Source: Qipengyuania flava (GTDB lineage: Bacteria > Pseudomonadota > Alphaproteobacteria > Sphingomonadales > Sphingomonadaceae). Taken from it: DNA of 64,000 nucleotides. The DNA is taken from the NCBI RefSeq assembly GCF_019448255.1, contig NZ_CP080410.1, forward strand, positions 434,001-498,000. Direction: 5' to 3'. The translations under genes were made by a program, and so were the position numbers. The notes beneath the pieces were generated by a model. The model searched no databases. It saw nothing but the letters and a program-made list of their open reading frames with translations, and was not told the DNA's origin. Below are positions 50,195 through 60,226 of the stretch, piece after piece. Each line of letters starts with the position of its first letter. Position 1 is the first letter of the stretch.

Positions 50195-50881
50195 ATGCTG
50201 ATGCGTCTGCTGCGCAATCTGGCGTTCTATCCCGCTTTCTACAGCGGCAGCCTGCTGATTACCGCTTCCTCGCTGGCTGCTTTGCCGTTCAGCGTGGACG
50301 CATTCCGCAGGCGCGTGCGGAACTGGGCGGAATGGCAGCGCTGGTGCGTCACGCACCTGCTGGGCTGCGAAATCGTGCTCGAGGGCGCGCCGCTCGACGA
50401 GCCGGTGCTTTACGCCATCAAGCACGAGAGCTTCTTCGAGGCGATAGACGCGCCGCGCCTGTTCCACCTGCCGAGCGTCTTTGCCAAGCAGGAGCTGTTC
50501 CGGATCCCCCTATGGGGCCGGGCCGCAGCGGCGTTCGGCCTCGTGCCGGTGGAGCGCGACGCGGGCGCGCGGGCGCTGATGAAGATGATCCGTTCGGCCA
50601 AGGCGCTGGCTGCCGAAGGGCGCCCCTTGGTGATCTTCCCCGAGGGCACACGCGTCCCGCATGGCGAACGGCGCGAGCTGCAATCGGGCTTTGCCGGGCT
50701 CTACAAGATGCTGGGGCTGCCGGTGGTGCCGGTGGCGGTCGACAGCGGGCCTGTCTACCACAAGATCCTCAAGAAGCCGGGCCGCATAACCTACCGTTTT
50801 GCCGAACCGATCCCGCCCGGTTTGCCGCGCGCCGAAGTCGAAGCGCGCGTGCGCGAGGCGATCAACGCCCTCAATCCGTAG
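50195..50881 (+). CDS. plsC: 1-acyl-sn-glycerol-3-phosphate acyltransferase
   Basis: 228 residues. One N-terminal hydrophobic segment precedes the acyltransferase motifs KHESFFEAID (the HxxxxD box in the variant form H-x4-E), RIPLWGRAAAAFGLVPVERD and IFPEGTRVPHGERRELQSG, the last being the phosphate-binding EGTR. It should acylate lysophosphatidate to phosphatidate at the inner membrane. It closes the ftsE-ftsX-ydcF-plsC run. The Glu in box I differs from the usual Asp. Confidence 0.87.
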   Translation: MLMRLLRNLAFYPAFYSGSLLITASSLAALPFSVDAFRRRVRNWAEWQRWCVTHLLGCEIVLEGAPLDEPVLYAIKHESFFEAIDAPRLFHLPSVFAKQELFRIPLWGRAAAAFGLVPVERDAGARALMKMIRSAKALAAEGRPLVIFPEGTRVPHGERRELQSGFAGLYKMLGLPVVPVAVDSGPVYHKILKKPGRITYRFAEPIPPGLPRAEVEARVREAINALNP

Positions 50882-51043
50882 CGTCATCCAGACGTTGGCG
50901 CTTGCGCAAGCGGAACTGGGGCTTTCCCAGGCGACTAGGATTGTGCAAACCGCATCTTCGAATTTGCGCGGAATCGCCTTTAAGTCCGCGCTGTGACATG
51001 ACACAAAGGTTTCGAATCACGACTTAAGCTGGAGCCCAAGCCC

Positions 51044-52240
51044 ATGAATCTCGAGTTCACGCCCGAAGAGCAGGCCTTCCGTGAAGAAGTCCGCGCGTTC
51101 ATCGCCGAGAAGTATCCCAAGCACCTCGGTGACACCGGCATGCGCGAAGATCTTTCGCGCGAGGATTTCGTCGCTTGGCACAAGATCCTCGGCGAAAAAG
51201 GCTGGTCGGTACCGGCCTGGCCGACCGAGTATGGCGGCACCGGCTGGACCCCGACCCAGCGCTACATCTGGTCGGAAGAAAACGCCCGTGTGAACGCGCT
51301 CATGCCGCTGCCCTTTGGCGTCTCGATGGTCGGACCGGTGATCTACACCTTCGGCAGCGAAGAGCAGAAGGCGCAGCACCTGCCCGGCATCCGCAGCGGC
51401 GAAGTCTGGTGGTGTCAGGGCTATTCGGAACCGGGCGCCGGTTCGGACCTCGCCTCGCTCAAGACCACTGCGGTGCGCGATGGCGATCATTATGTGATCA
51501 ACGGCCAGAAGACCTGGACCACGCTGGCGCAATACGCCGACTGGGGCTTCTTCCTGTGCCGCACCGATCCCGATGCAGCCAAGCCGCAGGAAGGCATCAG
51601 CTTCATCCTCGTCGACATGAAGACGCCCGGCGTCGAAGTGAAACCGATCAAGCTTCTCGACGGCGGCTACGAGGTCAACGAGACCTGGCTTACCGACGTG
51701 CGCGTGCCGGTCGAAAATCTCGTCGGGCAGGAAAACAAGGGCTGGACCTACGCCAAGTTCCTGCTCGCCCATGAACGCAGCGGCATCGCCGGCGTCGCCC
51801 GCTCCAAGCGCGGCGTGGAGAAACTGCGCGAGATCGCGGCGAACGAAAGCCTCGATGGCGAACCGCTGATCGACGACTTCGATTTCGCCCGCAAGGTGAG
51901 CCAGCTCGAAATCGACCTGGCTGCGCTCGAAATCACCGAGCTGCGCACGCTGGCCGGCGAACAGGCGGGCAAGGGCCCGGGGCCGGAAAGCTCGATCCTC
52001 AAGATCAAGGGCACCGAAATCCAGCAGCGCCTCACCGAACTGACGATGGAAGCGGTCGGCACCTATTCGGCGCCCTATTACGGCAGCATCCAGGACCCGG
52101 GCTCGAACGAGCACCCGATTGGCCCGGACTACGCCCATCACGCCGCGGCGACCTATTTCAACATGCGCAAGACCTCGATCTATGGCGGGTCGAACGAAAT
52201 CCAGCGCAACATCATCACCAAGATGATCCTCGGCCTCTGA
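51044..52240 (+). CDS. acyl-CoA dehydrogenase
   Basis: 398 residues. N-terminal helical domain MNLEFTPEEQAFREEVRAFI, the central FAD/acyl motif WCQGYSEPGAGSDLASLKTTA and DGDHYVINGQKTWTT, and the C-terminal ITKMILGL with YGGSNEIQRNI are typical. It introduces the alpha-beta double bond into an acyl-CoA and reduces electron-transfer flavoprotein. The second dehydrogenase follows 28 bp downstream; such pairs act as heteromers on branched or sterol-side-chain CoA thioesters in some actinobacteria and sphingomonads. Confidence 0.92.
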   Translation: MNLEFTPEEQAFREEVRAFIAEKYPKHLGDTGMREDLSREDFVAWHKILGEKGWSVPAWPTEYGGTGWTPTQRYIWSEENARVNALMPLPFGVSMVGPVIYTFGSEEQKAQHLPGIRSGEVWWCQGYSEPGAGSDLASLKTTAVRDGDHYVINGQKTWTTLAQYADWGFFLCRTDPDAAKPQEGISFILVDMKTPGVEVKPIKLLDGGYEVNETWLTDVRVPVENLVGQENKGWTYAKFLLAHERSGIAGVARSKRGVEKLREIAANESLDGEPLIDDFDFARKVSQLEIDLAALEITELRTLAGEQAGKGPGPESSILKIKGTEIQQRLTELTMEAVGTYSAPYYGSIQDPGSNEHPIGPDYAHHAAATYFNMRKTSIYGGSNEIQRNIITKMILGL

Positions 52241-52268
52241 GCCGCAAGACCAGATCCGGAGAGAACAC

Positions 52269-53399
52269 GTGGACTTCAACTTCACCGAAGAACAGGAAAT
52301 GGTGCGCGACGGCCTCTCGCGCCTGGTGCGCGAACAGTACGACTGGGAAACGCGCCGCGCGGCGATCGAAAGCGATGCCGGTTGGCGGCCTGAAATCTGG
52401 TCGCAGCTGGCCGAACTCGGCATCCTTGGCATGCCCTTTAGCGAAGAGGACGGCGGCTTTGGCGGCGGCGCGGTCGACGCGATGGTCGTCATGGAAGAGT
52501 TCGGCAAGGGCCTGGTGGTCGAGCCTTTCGTTCCCACCGTCGTCTGCGCAGGCGGCTTCCTGAAGCACGCCGGCACGGCGGCGCAGAAGGAAGAGCACAT
52601 TGGCGGGATCGTCGATGGCAGCCGCGTCTTTGCCTTTGCCTATGCCGAACCGCGCGGTCGCTATGACTACGCGGACCTCGAAACCACCGCCAAGAAGGAC
52701 GGCGATGGCTATGTCCTCAACGGGCACAAGGCCGTCGTGATTGGCGCGCCCTGGGCGAGCCACCTTGTCGTCACTGCGCGCACCGGCGGATCGCGCCGCG
52801 ACCGCGAAGGCGTGTCGGTCTTCGTGGTCGATAAGGCGACCGCCGGCGTCGTCACCCGCGACTATGTCACGGTCGATGGCCGCCGCGCGTCGGAAGTCTA
52901 TTTCGAGAACGCCTCGATCCCGGGCGATGCGCTGATCGGCGAAGAAGGCGGCGCCCTGCCGCTGATCGAGCAGGTCACCGACGAAGCGATTGCCGCGCAG
53001 TGCGCCGAAGCCTGCGGCGCGATGAAGGTCGCCCATGCGATGACGCTCGAATACGCCAAGCAGCGCAAGCAGTTCGGCGTTCCGATCGCATCGTTCCAGG
53101 TGCTGCAGCACCGCATGGTCGACATGTACACGGCCTATGAGACGGCCCTGTCGCTGACCTATCTCGCCACGCTGCGCCTCGGCGCGTCGGAGAAGGAGCG
53201 CAAGCGTGCGGCTTCGGCCGCCAAGGTCGGCGTGGGCCAGTCGGCCCGCCTGATCGGCCAGGAAGCGATCCAGATCCACGGCGGCAACGGCGTGACCGAC
53301 GAATACGCCATCGGCCACTACTTCAAGCGCCTGACGATTTTCGAATCCGAGTTCGGCGATGTAGACCATCATCTGAAGCGCCACGTGAAGCTGGCGTAA
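52269..53399 (+). CDS. acyl-CoA dehydrogenase, second subunit-like
   Basis: 376 residues from a GTG at 52269 with GGAGAG upstream. It has the family layout DFNFTEEQEMVRDGLSRLVREQYDWETRR, FAYAEPRGRYDYADLETTAKKDGDGYVLNGHKAVV and QIHGGNGVTDEYAIGHYFKRLTIFE. The catalytic base is not obvious by eye. Close spacing to the first dehydrogenase suggests a two-chain enzyme as in the ChsE-type heterotetramers. Confidence 0.9.
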   Translation: MDFNFTEEQEMVRDGLSRLVREQYDWETRRAAIESDAGWRPEIWSQLAELGILGMPFSEEDGGFGGGAVDAMVVMEEFGKGLVVEPFVPTVVCAGGFLKHAGTAAQKEEHIGGIVDGSRVFAFAYAEPRGRYDYADLETTAKKDGDGYVLNGHKAVVIGAPWASHLVVTARTGGSRRDREGVSVFVVDKATAGVVTRDYVTVDGRRASEVYFENASIPGDALIGEEGGALPLIEQVTDEAIAAQCAEACGAMKVAHAMTLEYAKQRKQFGVPIASFQVLQHRMVDMYTAYETALSLTYLATLRLGASEKERKRAASAAKVGVGQSARLIGQEAIQIHGGNGVTDEYAIGHYFKRLTIFESEFGDVDHHLKRHVKLA

Positions 53400-53456
53400 G
53401 AGGACGCGTCCCGGCCGGTCGGGGGGCTGGCCGGACACATTCGGGGGAGAGAGACA

Positions 53457-54326
53457 ATGGCAGCGCGCAACCTGCTGACGGTGGCAATCGTATCGGCGCT
53501 CGGGCTGGGCTTTGCCTGGCTGGCGGGCAGCAACAGCGTGTCGCTTGCAGGCTATTCCGCTGTCTTCGTCTGCGCGCTGGTAGCGCTGGCGGTGAACTGG
53601 ATTGCCTTCATCCCTTCGGCCGCAGCCCAGACCGACCGGCTCTACGACACCATCGGCGCGGTGACCTACCTGTCGGTCCTCGTGACCGCGAGCCTGGCCG
53701 CCTGGCCTCTCGACACGCGCGCAATGGTTGTGGCCGTAATGGTCGGCATCTGGACCATCCGCCTCGGCAGCTTCCTCTACCGGCGGATCCACGCAGCAGG
53801 CGGGACCGACCAGCGCTTTGCCAAAATCAAGACCGATCCCGCGCGATTCCTCGTCGCCTGGACGCTGCAGGCGCTGTGGGTCATCTTCACCGCCTCGGCC
53901 GCGCTGGTCGCGATTACCGCTACCGAAACGCAGCCGCTCGGCCTGGCCTTCTGGCTCGGTGCAGCGCTGTGGGTCCTTGGCTTCACCTTCGAAGTCGTCG
54001 CCGACAACCAGAAGAGCGCGTTCAAGGCCGACCCGGCCAACGAAGGCAAGTTCATCAACACGGGCCTGTGGGCCTGGTCGCAGCATCCCAACTACTTCGG
54101 GGAGATCACGCTGTGGCTCGGCATCCTGGTGATTGCCTTCCCGCTGCTGTCGGGCTGGTCCTATCTCGCGATCTTCTCGCCCATCTTTGTCACGCTGCTG
54201 CTGACCAAGGTGAGCGGGATCAACCTGCTCGATGGCATTGCCAAGTCGCGCTGGGGCGATGATCCGGCCTATCAGGCCTATCGCAAGAACACGCCCGTGC
54301 TCATCCCGCGCCCGCCCAAGGGCTAG
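53457..54326 (+). CDS. DUF1295 / steroid 5-alpha-reductase-like membrane protein
   Basis: 289 residues with seven or so hydrophobic helices. The C-terminal NTGLWAWSQHPNYFGEITLWLGILVIAF and SRWGDDPAYQAYRKNTPVLIPRP are the DUF1295 signature, related to the methyltransferase/reductase region of sterol reductases. It is probably a membrane oxidoreductase or lipid-modifying enzyme; the substrate is unknown. It lies 57 bp after the acyl-CoA dehydrogenase pair. Confidence 0.85.
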   Translation: MAARNLLTVAIVSALGLGFAWLAGSNSVSLAGYSAVFVCALVALAVNWIAFIPSAAAQTDRLYDTIGAVTYLSVLVTASLAAWPLDTRAMVVAVMVGIWTIRLGSFLYRRIHAAGGTDQRFAKIKTDPARFLVAWTLQALWVIFTASAALVAITATETQPLGLAFWLGAALWVLGFTFEVVADNQKSAFKADPANEGKFINTGLWAWSQHPNYFGEITLWLGILVIAFPLLSGWSYLAIFSPIFVTLLLTKVSGINLLDGIAKSRWGDDPAYQAYRKNTPVLIPRPPKG

Positions 54327-54344
54327 GCCCGGCGCCCGCCCCGA

Positions 54345-55250
54345 TCAGTGATCCTTGCGCCCGAAGTCCGGGCGCGCATCGTCCTGCCCTTCCTCGATGA
54401 TCGAGCGACGGATCGCGCGCGTGCGCTCGAACAGGTCGAACAGCGTGTCGCCGTCGCCGTTGCGGATCGCGCGCTGGAGCAGGCTCAGGTCTTCGGTGAA
54501 GCGGCCAAGAACTTCGAGCACGGCGTCGCGGTTCGACAGGAAGACGTCGCGCCACATGGTGGGGTTGCTGGCCGCAATGCGCGTGAAATCGCGGAAGCCG
54601 CCGGCCGAATACTTGATCACCTCGCCGCGAGTCACATCCTCAAGGTCGCTCGCCGTGCCGACTATGGTGTAGGCGATGAGGTGGGGGATATGACTGGTTA
54701 CCGCGAGCACGAGGTCGTGGTGGTCGGGTTCCATGATCTCGACCTTGGCGCCGAGCCCTTCCCAGAAGTCCGAGACCGCATCGACTGCGTCCTGCGGCGC
54801 GCCTGCGGGCGGGGTGACAATGCACCAGCGGTGGCGGAAGAGTTCGGGAAATCCAGCGTCCGGCCCGCTCTTCTCGGTACCCGCCACCGGGTGGGCGGGG
54901 ATGACCACGGCCTCGGGCAGGGCGGCGCGCAGCGCATCGCCGACACTGCGCTTGGAGGAGCCGACATCGCTGACAATGGTGCCAGGGCGAATGTGCGGGG
55001 CGATTGCCTGTGCCGCATAGCCCATCGCGCCGACCGGGACGCAGAGGATGACGAGGTCGGCCTCGGCGACGGCATCCGCGACGGTATCGCAGACCGTGCC
55101 TACAAGGCCGCGCTCGGTTGCGCGCGCCCGCACATCGGCATCGGCGTCCCAGCCGGTTGTCGCGACATCCGGTAGGTTCTCGCGCACCGCCAACCCGATC
55201 GAACCCCCTATGAGGCCCAGGCCGATGATCGCGACGCGGGAAATCGTCAC
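54345..55250 (-). CDS. tyrC: prephenate/arogenate dehydrogenase
   Basis: 301 residues from a GTG at 55250 overlapping the hisC stop (GTGA). The NAD motif is [15 protein letters not shown], and [17 protein letters not shown] with [15 protein letters not shown] are family motifs. It oxidises prephenate or arogenate in tyrosine synthesis. It is translated with the aminotransferase gene upstream, which can also serve aromatic amino acids. Confidence 0.92.
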   Translation of the reverse strand: MTISRVAIIGLGLIGGSIGLAVRENLPDVATTGWDADADVRARATERGLVGTVCDTVADAVAEADLVILCVPVGAMGYAAQAIAPHIRPGTIVSDVGSSKRSVGDALRAALPEAVVIPAHPVAGTEKSGPDAGFPELFRHRWCIVTPPAGAPQDAVDAVSDFWEGLGAKVEIMEPDHHDLVLAVTSHIPHLIAYTIVGTASDLEDVTRGEVIKYSAGGFRDFTRIAASNPTMWRDVFLSNRDAVLEVLGRFTEDLSLLQRAIRNGDGDTLFDLFERTRAIRRSIIEEGQDDARPDFGRKDH

Positions 55251-56347
55251 GCCGCTTCCCCGCACAGGTCGCGCAGAACTGCGGCAATCTCGTCCATCTG
55301 CTTGCCCGTCCCGATCGTGATGCGCAGCGCATGGGGCAGGCCTTGTCCCGGCAGGTGGCGCACGGCGTATCCCGCCTCGCCGATTGCTTCGAGCGCTGCT
55401 TCAGCCTTCACCGCGCCTTCGAAGAGGACCAGCAGGAAGTTCGCCTTGCTCGGCACGGCGCGCAGGCCATGGTTGCCGAGCGCCGCGATGGCCTCGGCAA
55501 AGCGCGCCCGCTCGATCCGGTTGGCCTCGCGCGAGCGGGAAAGGAAGGCGTGGTCTGCGAGCGCGGCGAGCGCGGCACGCTGTCCGCTCGCAGTTACGTT
55601 GAACGGCCCGCGTATGCGGTTGAGCACATCGACGAGGTGCGGCGCGCCGGTTGCCCAACCGATGCGCTCTCCCGCCAGGCCATAGATCTTGGAGAAGGTC
55701 CGTGTGACCAGCACGTTCTGGTGCCGCGCGGCAAGGTCGAGTCCGCCGTCGCCCTCTTCGGGTTCGAGGTATTCGGCATAGGCCTGATCGACCACCAGCA
55801 GCACGTCGGCGGGAAGCCCCGCATGCAGCCGCTCGACTTCCGTGCGCGGCAGATAGGTGCCGGTCGGATTGTTCGGATTGGCGAGGAAAACGACACGCGT
55901 TTTCTCGGTCACCGCCGCCAGCAGGGCATCGACATCGGTGGCGTAATCGTCGTCCGGCGCCTCCACCGGCGTCGCCCCGCAGCGGCGGGCGGCAATGTCG
56001 TAGACGGCAAAACTGAAGCGGCTGAAAAGCACCTCGTCGCCCGGCCCGGCGAACCCTTGAGCGGCCAGGTTGAGCAGTTCGTCCGAACCCGTCCCGCATA
56101 CGATCCGCGCCGGGTCGACGCCGTGGAGTCGCGCGATCGCTGCGCGCAGGGCGTTCGCGTCGGGGTCGGGGTAGGCGGCAGGGGCATGGCCCTGCGCCAG
56201 CCCGCCGAGCGCGGCCGGGCTGCAGCCGAGCGGGTTCTCGTTTGCCGAGAGCTTGACCAGCGCGCGGCCGTCCTTGGCCGTGGACTTTCCGGGAACGTAG
56301 GCGTGGATGCCCTCGATCCAGGGCTTCATTTCGGGTTTGTCTGCCAT
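55247..56347 (-). CDS. hisC: histidinol-phosphate / aromatic aminotransferase
   Basis: 366 residues from an ATG at 56347; the ribosome site is weak. Class II PLP-enzyme motifs: [42 protein letters not shown] and [15 protein letters not shown] with the PLP Lys. The family converts imidazole-acetol phosphate and often aromatic keto acids. Coupling to tyrC points to a role in tyrosine and phenylalanine as well as histidine. Confidence 0.9.
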   Translation of the reverse strand: MADKPEMKPWIEGIHAYVPGKSTAKDGRALVKLSANENPLGCSPAALGGLAQGHAPAAYPDPDANALRAAIARLHGVDPARIVCGTGSDELLNLAAQGFAGPGDEVLFSRFSFAVYDIAARRCGATPVEAPDDDYATDVDALLAAVTEKTRVVFLANPNNPTGTYLPRTEVERLHAGLPADVLLVVDQAYAEYLEPEEGDGGLDLAARHQNVLVTRTFSKIYGLAGERIGWATGAPHLVDVLNRIRGPFNVTASGQRAALAALADHAFLSRSREANRIERARFAEAIAALGNHGLRAVPSKANFLLVLFEGAVKAEAALEAIGEAGYAVRHLPGQGLPHALRITIGTGKQMDEIAAVLRDLCGEAA

Positions 56348-56441
56348 TTCAGCTTCGTCGCATGAAAGAAATACGGCCCTTCGACAAGCCGTGGGTGAGC
56401 GGATAGAGACAGGGTTTGATTGTTTCACCCCAAGGTCCGAT

Positions 56442-57530
56442 TTGAACGCTCGCTCGCAAACGCTGACACTACCCGCCCCGCTGCCGCTCGACGGCGGCGG
56501 CGAGCTGGCGCGCGTCGAGGTCGCATACGAGACCTATGGCGAGCTTAATGAGGACCGTTCGAACGCGATCCTGCTGTGCCACGCGCTGACCGGCGACCAA
56601 TATGTCGCCTCGCCCCACCCGATTACCGGCAAGCCGGGCTGGTGGGAGCGCATGGTGGGGCCGGGCAAGCCCATCGATACGGACCGCTTCTTCGTCATCT
56701 GCGCCAATGTGATCGGCAGCTGCATGGGCTCGACCGGCCCGGCGAGCGAGTCTTCGGACGGCAGCCCCTACGCAATGCGTTTCCCCGTCATCACCATCCG
56801 CGACATGGTCCGCGCGCATGTCGGCCTGCTCGATGCGCTGGGAATCGAAACGCTGCACGCCGTGGTCGGCGGATCGATGGGTGGGATGCAGGCGCTCAGC
56901 CTTGCAGCCAACTGGCCGGAGCGAGCGGAGCGCGTGTTGGTGATCGCCTCGACCAGCCGTCACTCGGCGCAGAACATCGCGTTTCACGAACTTGGTCGGC
57001 AGGCGATCATGGCCGATCCGCGCTGGCACAAGGGCGACTATTACGGCAGCGAAACGCCCGACAACGGGCTCGCCGTGGCGCGCATGGCGGCGCATATCAC
57101 CTACCTCTCCGAAGAAGCGCTGACCGAGAAATTCGGGCGCAATTTGCAGGACCGCGAGGCCAAGAGCTTCGGCTTCGATGCCGATTTCCAGGTGGAGAGC
57201 TATTTGCGCTACCAGGGCAGCGGCTTCACCCAGCGCTTCGATGCAAACAGCTACCTCTACATCACCCGCGCGATGGACTATTTCGACCTTGCCGAGGAGC
57301 ATGGCGGCAGGCTCGCCGATGCCTTTGCGGGCACCACCGCGCGCTTCTGCCTCGTCAGCTTCGATTCCGACTGGCTCTACCCGACCAGCGAAAGCCGCCA
57401 CGTAGTCCACGCGCTCAACGCAGCAGGCGCACCGGTGAGCTTCGTCGAACTGTCCGCCCCGCATGGCCATGACAGCTTCCTGCTCGATGTGCCTGCGCTC
57501 GACCGCGTGATCGGGGGATTCCTCGGGTGA
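56442..57530 (+). CDS. metX: homoserine O-acetyltransferase/succinyltransferase
   Basis: About 362 residues from a TTG at 56442 with AAGG 6 bases upstream; upstream in-frame ATGs would overlap hisC and look wrong. The alpha/beta-hydrolase core shows [25 protein letters not shown], the nucleophile elbow [12 protein letters not shown], and the catalytic Asp (FDSDWLYP) and His ([11 protein letters not shown]). It activates homoserine for methionine synthesis. metW follows with a 4-bp overlap. Confidence 0.92.
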   Translation: MNARSQTLTLPAPLPLDGGGELARVEVAYETYGELNEDRSNAILLCHALTGDQYVASPHPITGKPGWWERMVGPGKPIDTDRFFVICANVIGSCMGSTGPASESSDGSPYAMRFPVITIRDMVRAHVGLLDALGIETLHAVVGGSMGGMQALSLAANWPERAERVLVIASTSRHSAQNIAFHELGRQAIMADPRWHKGDYYGSETPDNGLAVARMAAHITYLSEEALTEKFGRNLQDREAKSFGFDADFQVESYLRYQGSGFTQRFDANSYLYITRAMDYFDLAEEHGGRLADAFAGTTARFCLVSFDSDWLYPTSESRHVVHALNAAGAPVSFVELSAPHGHDSFLLDVPALDRVIGGFLG

Positions 57531-58111
57531 CCCTGCGCCCCGATCTTCAGGTAATCGCCAGCCATGTCGCGCCCTCGAGCCGCGTGCTCGACATTGGCTG
57601 CGGCGACGGCGCACTGATGATGGCGCTGCGCGAGAAGGACTGCGACGTACGCGGGATCGAGATCGACGGCGACTGCGTCGAGCGCTGCGTATCGCAAGGC
57701 CTTTCTGTGGTGCAGGGCGATGCCGACCGCGATCTCGGCGACTATCCCGACAAGGGCTTCGACTACACCATCCTCAGCCAGACGCTCCAGACCGCCGAAC
57801 GGCCCGATCGCATGCTCGACGAGCTGCTGCGCGTCGGCACGCGGGCCTTCGTCTCCTTCCCCAATTTCGCCCACTGGCGCACGCGCGCCGCGCTGATGTT
57901 CGGCGGGCGCATGCCGGTGACGCGCAGCATTCCGGTGAGCTGGTACGAGACACAGAACATCCACCACGTGACGATCAAGGATTTCCGCGAACTGGCCGAG
58001 GCCAAGGGCGCGAAGATCGTCCGCGACTGGTATTTTGCAGGCGAGAAGCCGGTGTCGCGCGCCGGTGCCAACGCCCGCGCGGAATTCGCGGTGTTCGAAC
58101 TGGCGCGCTGA
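57527..58111 (+). CDS. metW: methionine biosynthesis protein MetW
   Basis: 194 residues from a GTG at 57527 (GTGA overlap with metX). SAM-methyltransferase-like fold: [71 protein letters not shown], followed by [16 protein letters not shown], as in other MetW proteins. MetW pairs with MetX and is needed for its activity in several proteobacteria. Confidence 0.93.
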   Translation: MTLRPDLQVIASHVAPSSRVLDIGCGDGALMMALREKDCDVRGIEIDGDCVERCVSQGLSVVQGDADRDLGDYPDKGFDYTILSQTLQTAERPDRMLDELLRVGTRAFVSFPNFAHWRTRAALMFGGRMPVTRSIPVSWYETQNIHHVTIKDFRELAEAKGAKIVRDWYFAGEKPVSRAGANARAEFAVFELAR

Positions 58112-58115
58112 AGCC

Positions 58116-58622
58116 TCAGGTTTCTTTTACGGGGATTGCCGCGACCACGGGGTCATGACCCCAGTGGCGCAGCAGCGCGAGAACATCCGCGCCCGCGAGG
58201 CCCAGCGTGCCGGTGTTGCGCAAGGGGTGGACGTTGATGCGATCTGCTGACGCGAGGCCCGCATCGAGAACGACCGTGACGCTCCCAGGCTCCGCGTTGA
58301 TCATCGCAAGCGGCGTGACCGAGCCTGGTGTAATGCCGAGCAGGCTTTCCATCGCGTCGGGCTTGCCGAAACTCACCCGCTTACACCCGATTGCGGCGGG
58401 CAGCGCCTTCAGGTCGACGCGCGCCTCTGCGGGCACGGTCACCAGCCAGTAGGCGCCGCCTGCATCTTTCAGGAACAGGTTCTTGGTGTGCGCGCCGGGG
58501 ATCTCGGCGTCGATTTTCCGGCTTTCCTCGACCGTGAAGACCGCTGCGTGTTCATGCGAAGCGAAAGGGATTGCCAGCGCGCCGAGGTCGGCCAGCAATC
58601 CCTTTTCGCCCCTATTCAGCAA
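58116..58622 (-). CDS. prolyl-tRNA editing protein (YbaK/ProX family)
   Basis: 168 residues from a TTG at 58622, 3 bases after the preceding stop; a second TTG eight codons in has a better ribosome site but would remove the conserved GEKGLLADL. Motifs SHEHAAVFTVEES, GAHTKNLFLKD and KRVSFGKPDAMESLLGITPGSVTPLAMIN define the family, which clears Ala mischarged on tRNA-Pro. The start is the least certain part. Confidence 0.85.
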   Translation of the reverse strand: MLNRGEKGLLADLGALAIPFASHEHAAVFTVEESRKIDAEIPGAHTKNLFLKDAGGAYWLVTVPAEARVDLKALPAAIGCKRVSFGKPDAMESLLGITPGSVTPLAMINAEPGSVTVVLDAGLASADRINVHPLRNTGTLGLAGADVLALLRHWGHDPVVAAIPVKET

Positions 58623-58625
58623 GCC

Positions 58626-59000
58626 TTACGATCCGATGCGATGCAGCGCGCAAAGCTTGTTGCCGTCGGGATCGCGTAGGTAGGCGAGGTACATGCCCGA
58701 GCCCGGACGCTCGCCCGGCGGGTCTTCGATCGCGGTTCCGCCGGCTTCCACGCCCGCGGCGTGCCAGGCATCGGCCTGTTCGGGGGTCATGGCAAAGCCG
58801 ATGGTGCAGCCGTTGCCGGCCGTGGCGGGCTTGCCGTCGATCGGCGGGGTGACAAGGAATGCGCCGCCATTGTGGAGGTACATCAGGCGGCCCTTGTCGT
58901 CCTTGATGCCTTCGCGGCCGCCCATGGCCTTGAAGGTGGCGTCGTAGAAGGTCTTGGACCGGTCGATGTCGTTCGAACCGACCATCATGTGACTGTACAT
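58626..59000 (-). CDS. VOC-family glyoxalase/bleomycin-resistance-like protein
   Basis: 124 residues with the vicinal-oxygen-chelate pattern: MYSHMMVGSNDIDRSKTFYDATFKAMGG at the start and GTAIEDPPGERPGSGMYLAYLRDPDGNKLCALH at the end. His and Glu metal ligands of the fold may be H4 and others, but the set is not certain. It is 3 bp from the ProX-like gene on the same strand. Confidence 0.85.
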   Translation of the reverse strand: MYSHMMVGSNDIDRSKTFYDATFKAMGGREGIKDDKGRLMYLHNGGAFLVTPPIDGKPATAGNGCTIGFAMTPEQADAWHAAGVEAGGTAIEDPPGERPGSGMYLAYLRDPDGNKLCALHRIGS

Positions 59001-59105
59001 GAAACTCTCTCCTTTGGGTTTCGATTCGCCACCTTAAGGGCGGGGGCGGCGCTTACAAGCGGCTTGTCGCTTGCGGTTCAGCTTGCCGGGCCTAGAAGCG
59101 CTGCC

Positions 59106-59462
59106 ATGCTTTCGCTTCTTGCCCCGCTCGCCCTTGTCCTCACCCAGGCACCCGCCGCGCAGGCGCTCCCCGAGCTCAACCTCGAGCAGGGCAGCGCGCT
59201 CAGGTGTTCGGTCGCTTTCGGGCTGGTCCATCGCGGCCAGCTGGGCGGCGATCCGGCGATGGCGGCCTATCCCGTGATGGCCGAGCGCGGACAGGAATTC
59301 TTCGTGCGCACCGCCGCGCAGCTGATGGATGACCTCGATATCGACCGAACCACGATCATGGGGCTGGTCGAACGCGAGAGCGCCGAGTTCGCCGCAGCGC
59401 CGCAGCGCCTTGGCGAGGTCATGCCCGCCTGCCTCATGATGCTGGACGCTGCCGGGCTTTGA
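59106..59462 (+). CDS. small secreted hypothetical protein
   Basis: 118 residues from an ATG at 59106. A signal peptide LSLLAPLALVLTQAPAAQA is followed by a helical mature part with two cysteines (LRCSVAFGLVHRGQLG and MPACLMMLD). I do not recognise a family; related short proteins are annotated as hypothetical in sphingomonads. The 92 bp to fzlA show nothing recognisable. Confidence 0.65.
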   Translation: MLSLLAPLALVLTQAPAAQALPELNLEQGSALRCSVAFGLVHRGQLGGDPAMAAYPVMAERGQEFFVRTAAQLMDDLDIDRTTIMGLVERESAEFAAAPQRLGEVMPACLMMLDAAGL

Positions 59463-59554
59463 TCCCCGCGCAAATGTTCCACCGCTAAATTAGCGCCTTG
59501 CCCACCCGCGCTGGTGGACGCGGCGCCCCGGCTTGTGGCAAGGCCGCAGGTCCC

Positions 59555-60226
59555 ATGTGGCAGCTATACCAATTTCCCCTGTGCCCTTTCAGCCGCAAGC
59601 TGCGCCTGCTGATGGGCGAGAAGAACATCGCCTACGAACTGGTGCGCGAGTACCCGTGGGAAGGGCGCGACGGCTTCTGGCAACTGAACCCGGCCGGGCG
59701 CACCCCGGTGCTGCACGATGCGGGGCGCAAGGTCGCGCTGTCGGACAGCCAGGCGATCTGCGAGTTTCTCGAAGAGACGGTCGAGCGCAATCCGATGATC
59801 AACGGATCGGCTTTGCAGCGCGCCGAAATCCGCCGGCTGGTGGCGCTGTTCGACGACAATTTCTACGCCGATGTGACCGAGCCCGCGCTCTACGAGAAGA
59901 TGAAGAAGCGTCTGGTTCTGCGCCAGTCGCCCGACGGACAGGTGCTGCGCCAGATGAGCCGGATGCTGCATGGCCACCTCGACTATATCGACTGGCTGGT
60001 CGACACGCGCCAATGGCTCGCGGGGCCGCAGCTGAGCCTCGCCGACCTGACCTGCGCGGCGCATCTCTCGGTGGTCGATTACTTGGGCGCGGTGGACTGG
60101 AAAGGCCACGAACAGGCGCGCGACTGGTACATGGTCGTCAAGAGCCGCCCCAGCTTCCGCCCGCTGCTGAGCGAGAAGATGGAAGGCCTGCCCCCGCCGC
60201 GAGAATACGCTTCGCTCGACCTTTAA
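59555..60226 (+). CDS. fzlA: FtsZ-localised GST-fold protein FzlA
   Basis: 223 residues from an ATG at 59555. The GST N-terminal half starts WQLYQFPLCPFSRKLRLLMGEK and the C-terminal half has DTRQWLAGPQLSLADLTCAAHLSVVDYLG. The tail PPPREYASLDL is the conserved C-terminal extension of FzlA, which in Caulobacter binds FtsZ and couples division to wall synthesis through that tail. Called from the start motif and tail together; a plain GST is the alternative. Confidence 0.8.
   Translation: MWQLYQFPLCPFSRKLRLLMGEKNIAYELVREYPWEGRDGFWQLNPAGRTPVLHDAGRKVALSDSQAICEFLEETVERNPMINGSALQRAEIRRLVALFDDNFYADVTEPALYEKMKKRLVLRQSPDGQVLRQMSRMLHGHLDYIDWLVDTRQWLAGPQLSLADLTCAAHLSVVDYLGAVDWKGHEQARDWYMVVKSRPSFRPLLSEKMEGLPPPREYASLDL

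Noticed and set aside
56348-56441. Possible SAM-II riboswitch upstream of metX
   Set aside because: SAM riboswitches often precede metX in alphaproteobacteria, but the conserved pseudoknot sequence and its AAGGG end are not recognisable in these 94 bp.
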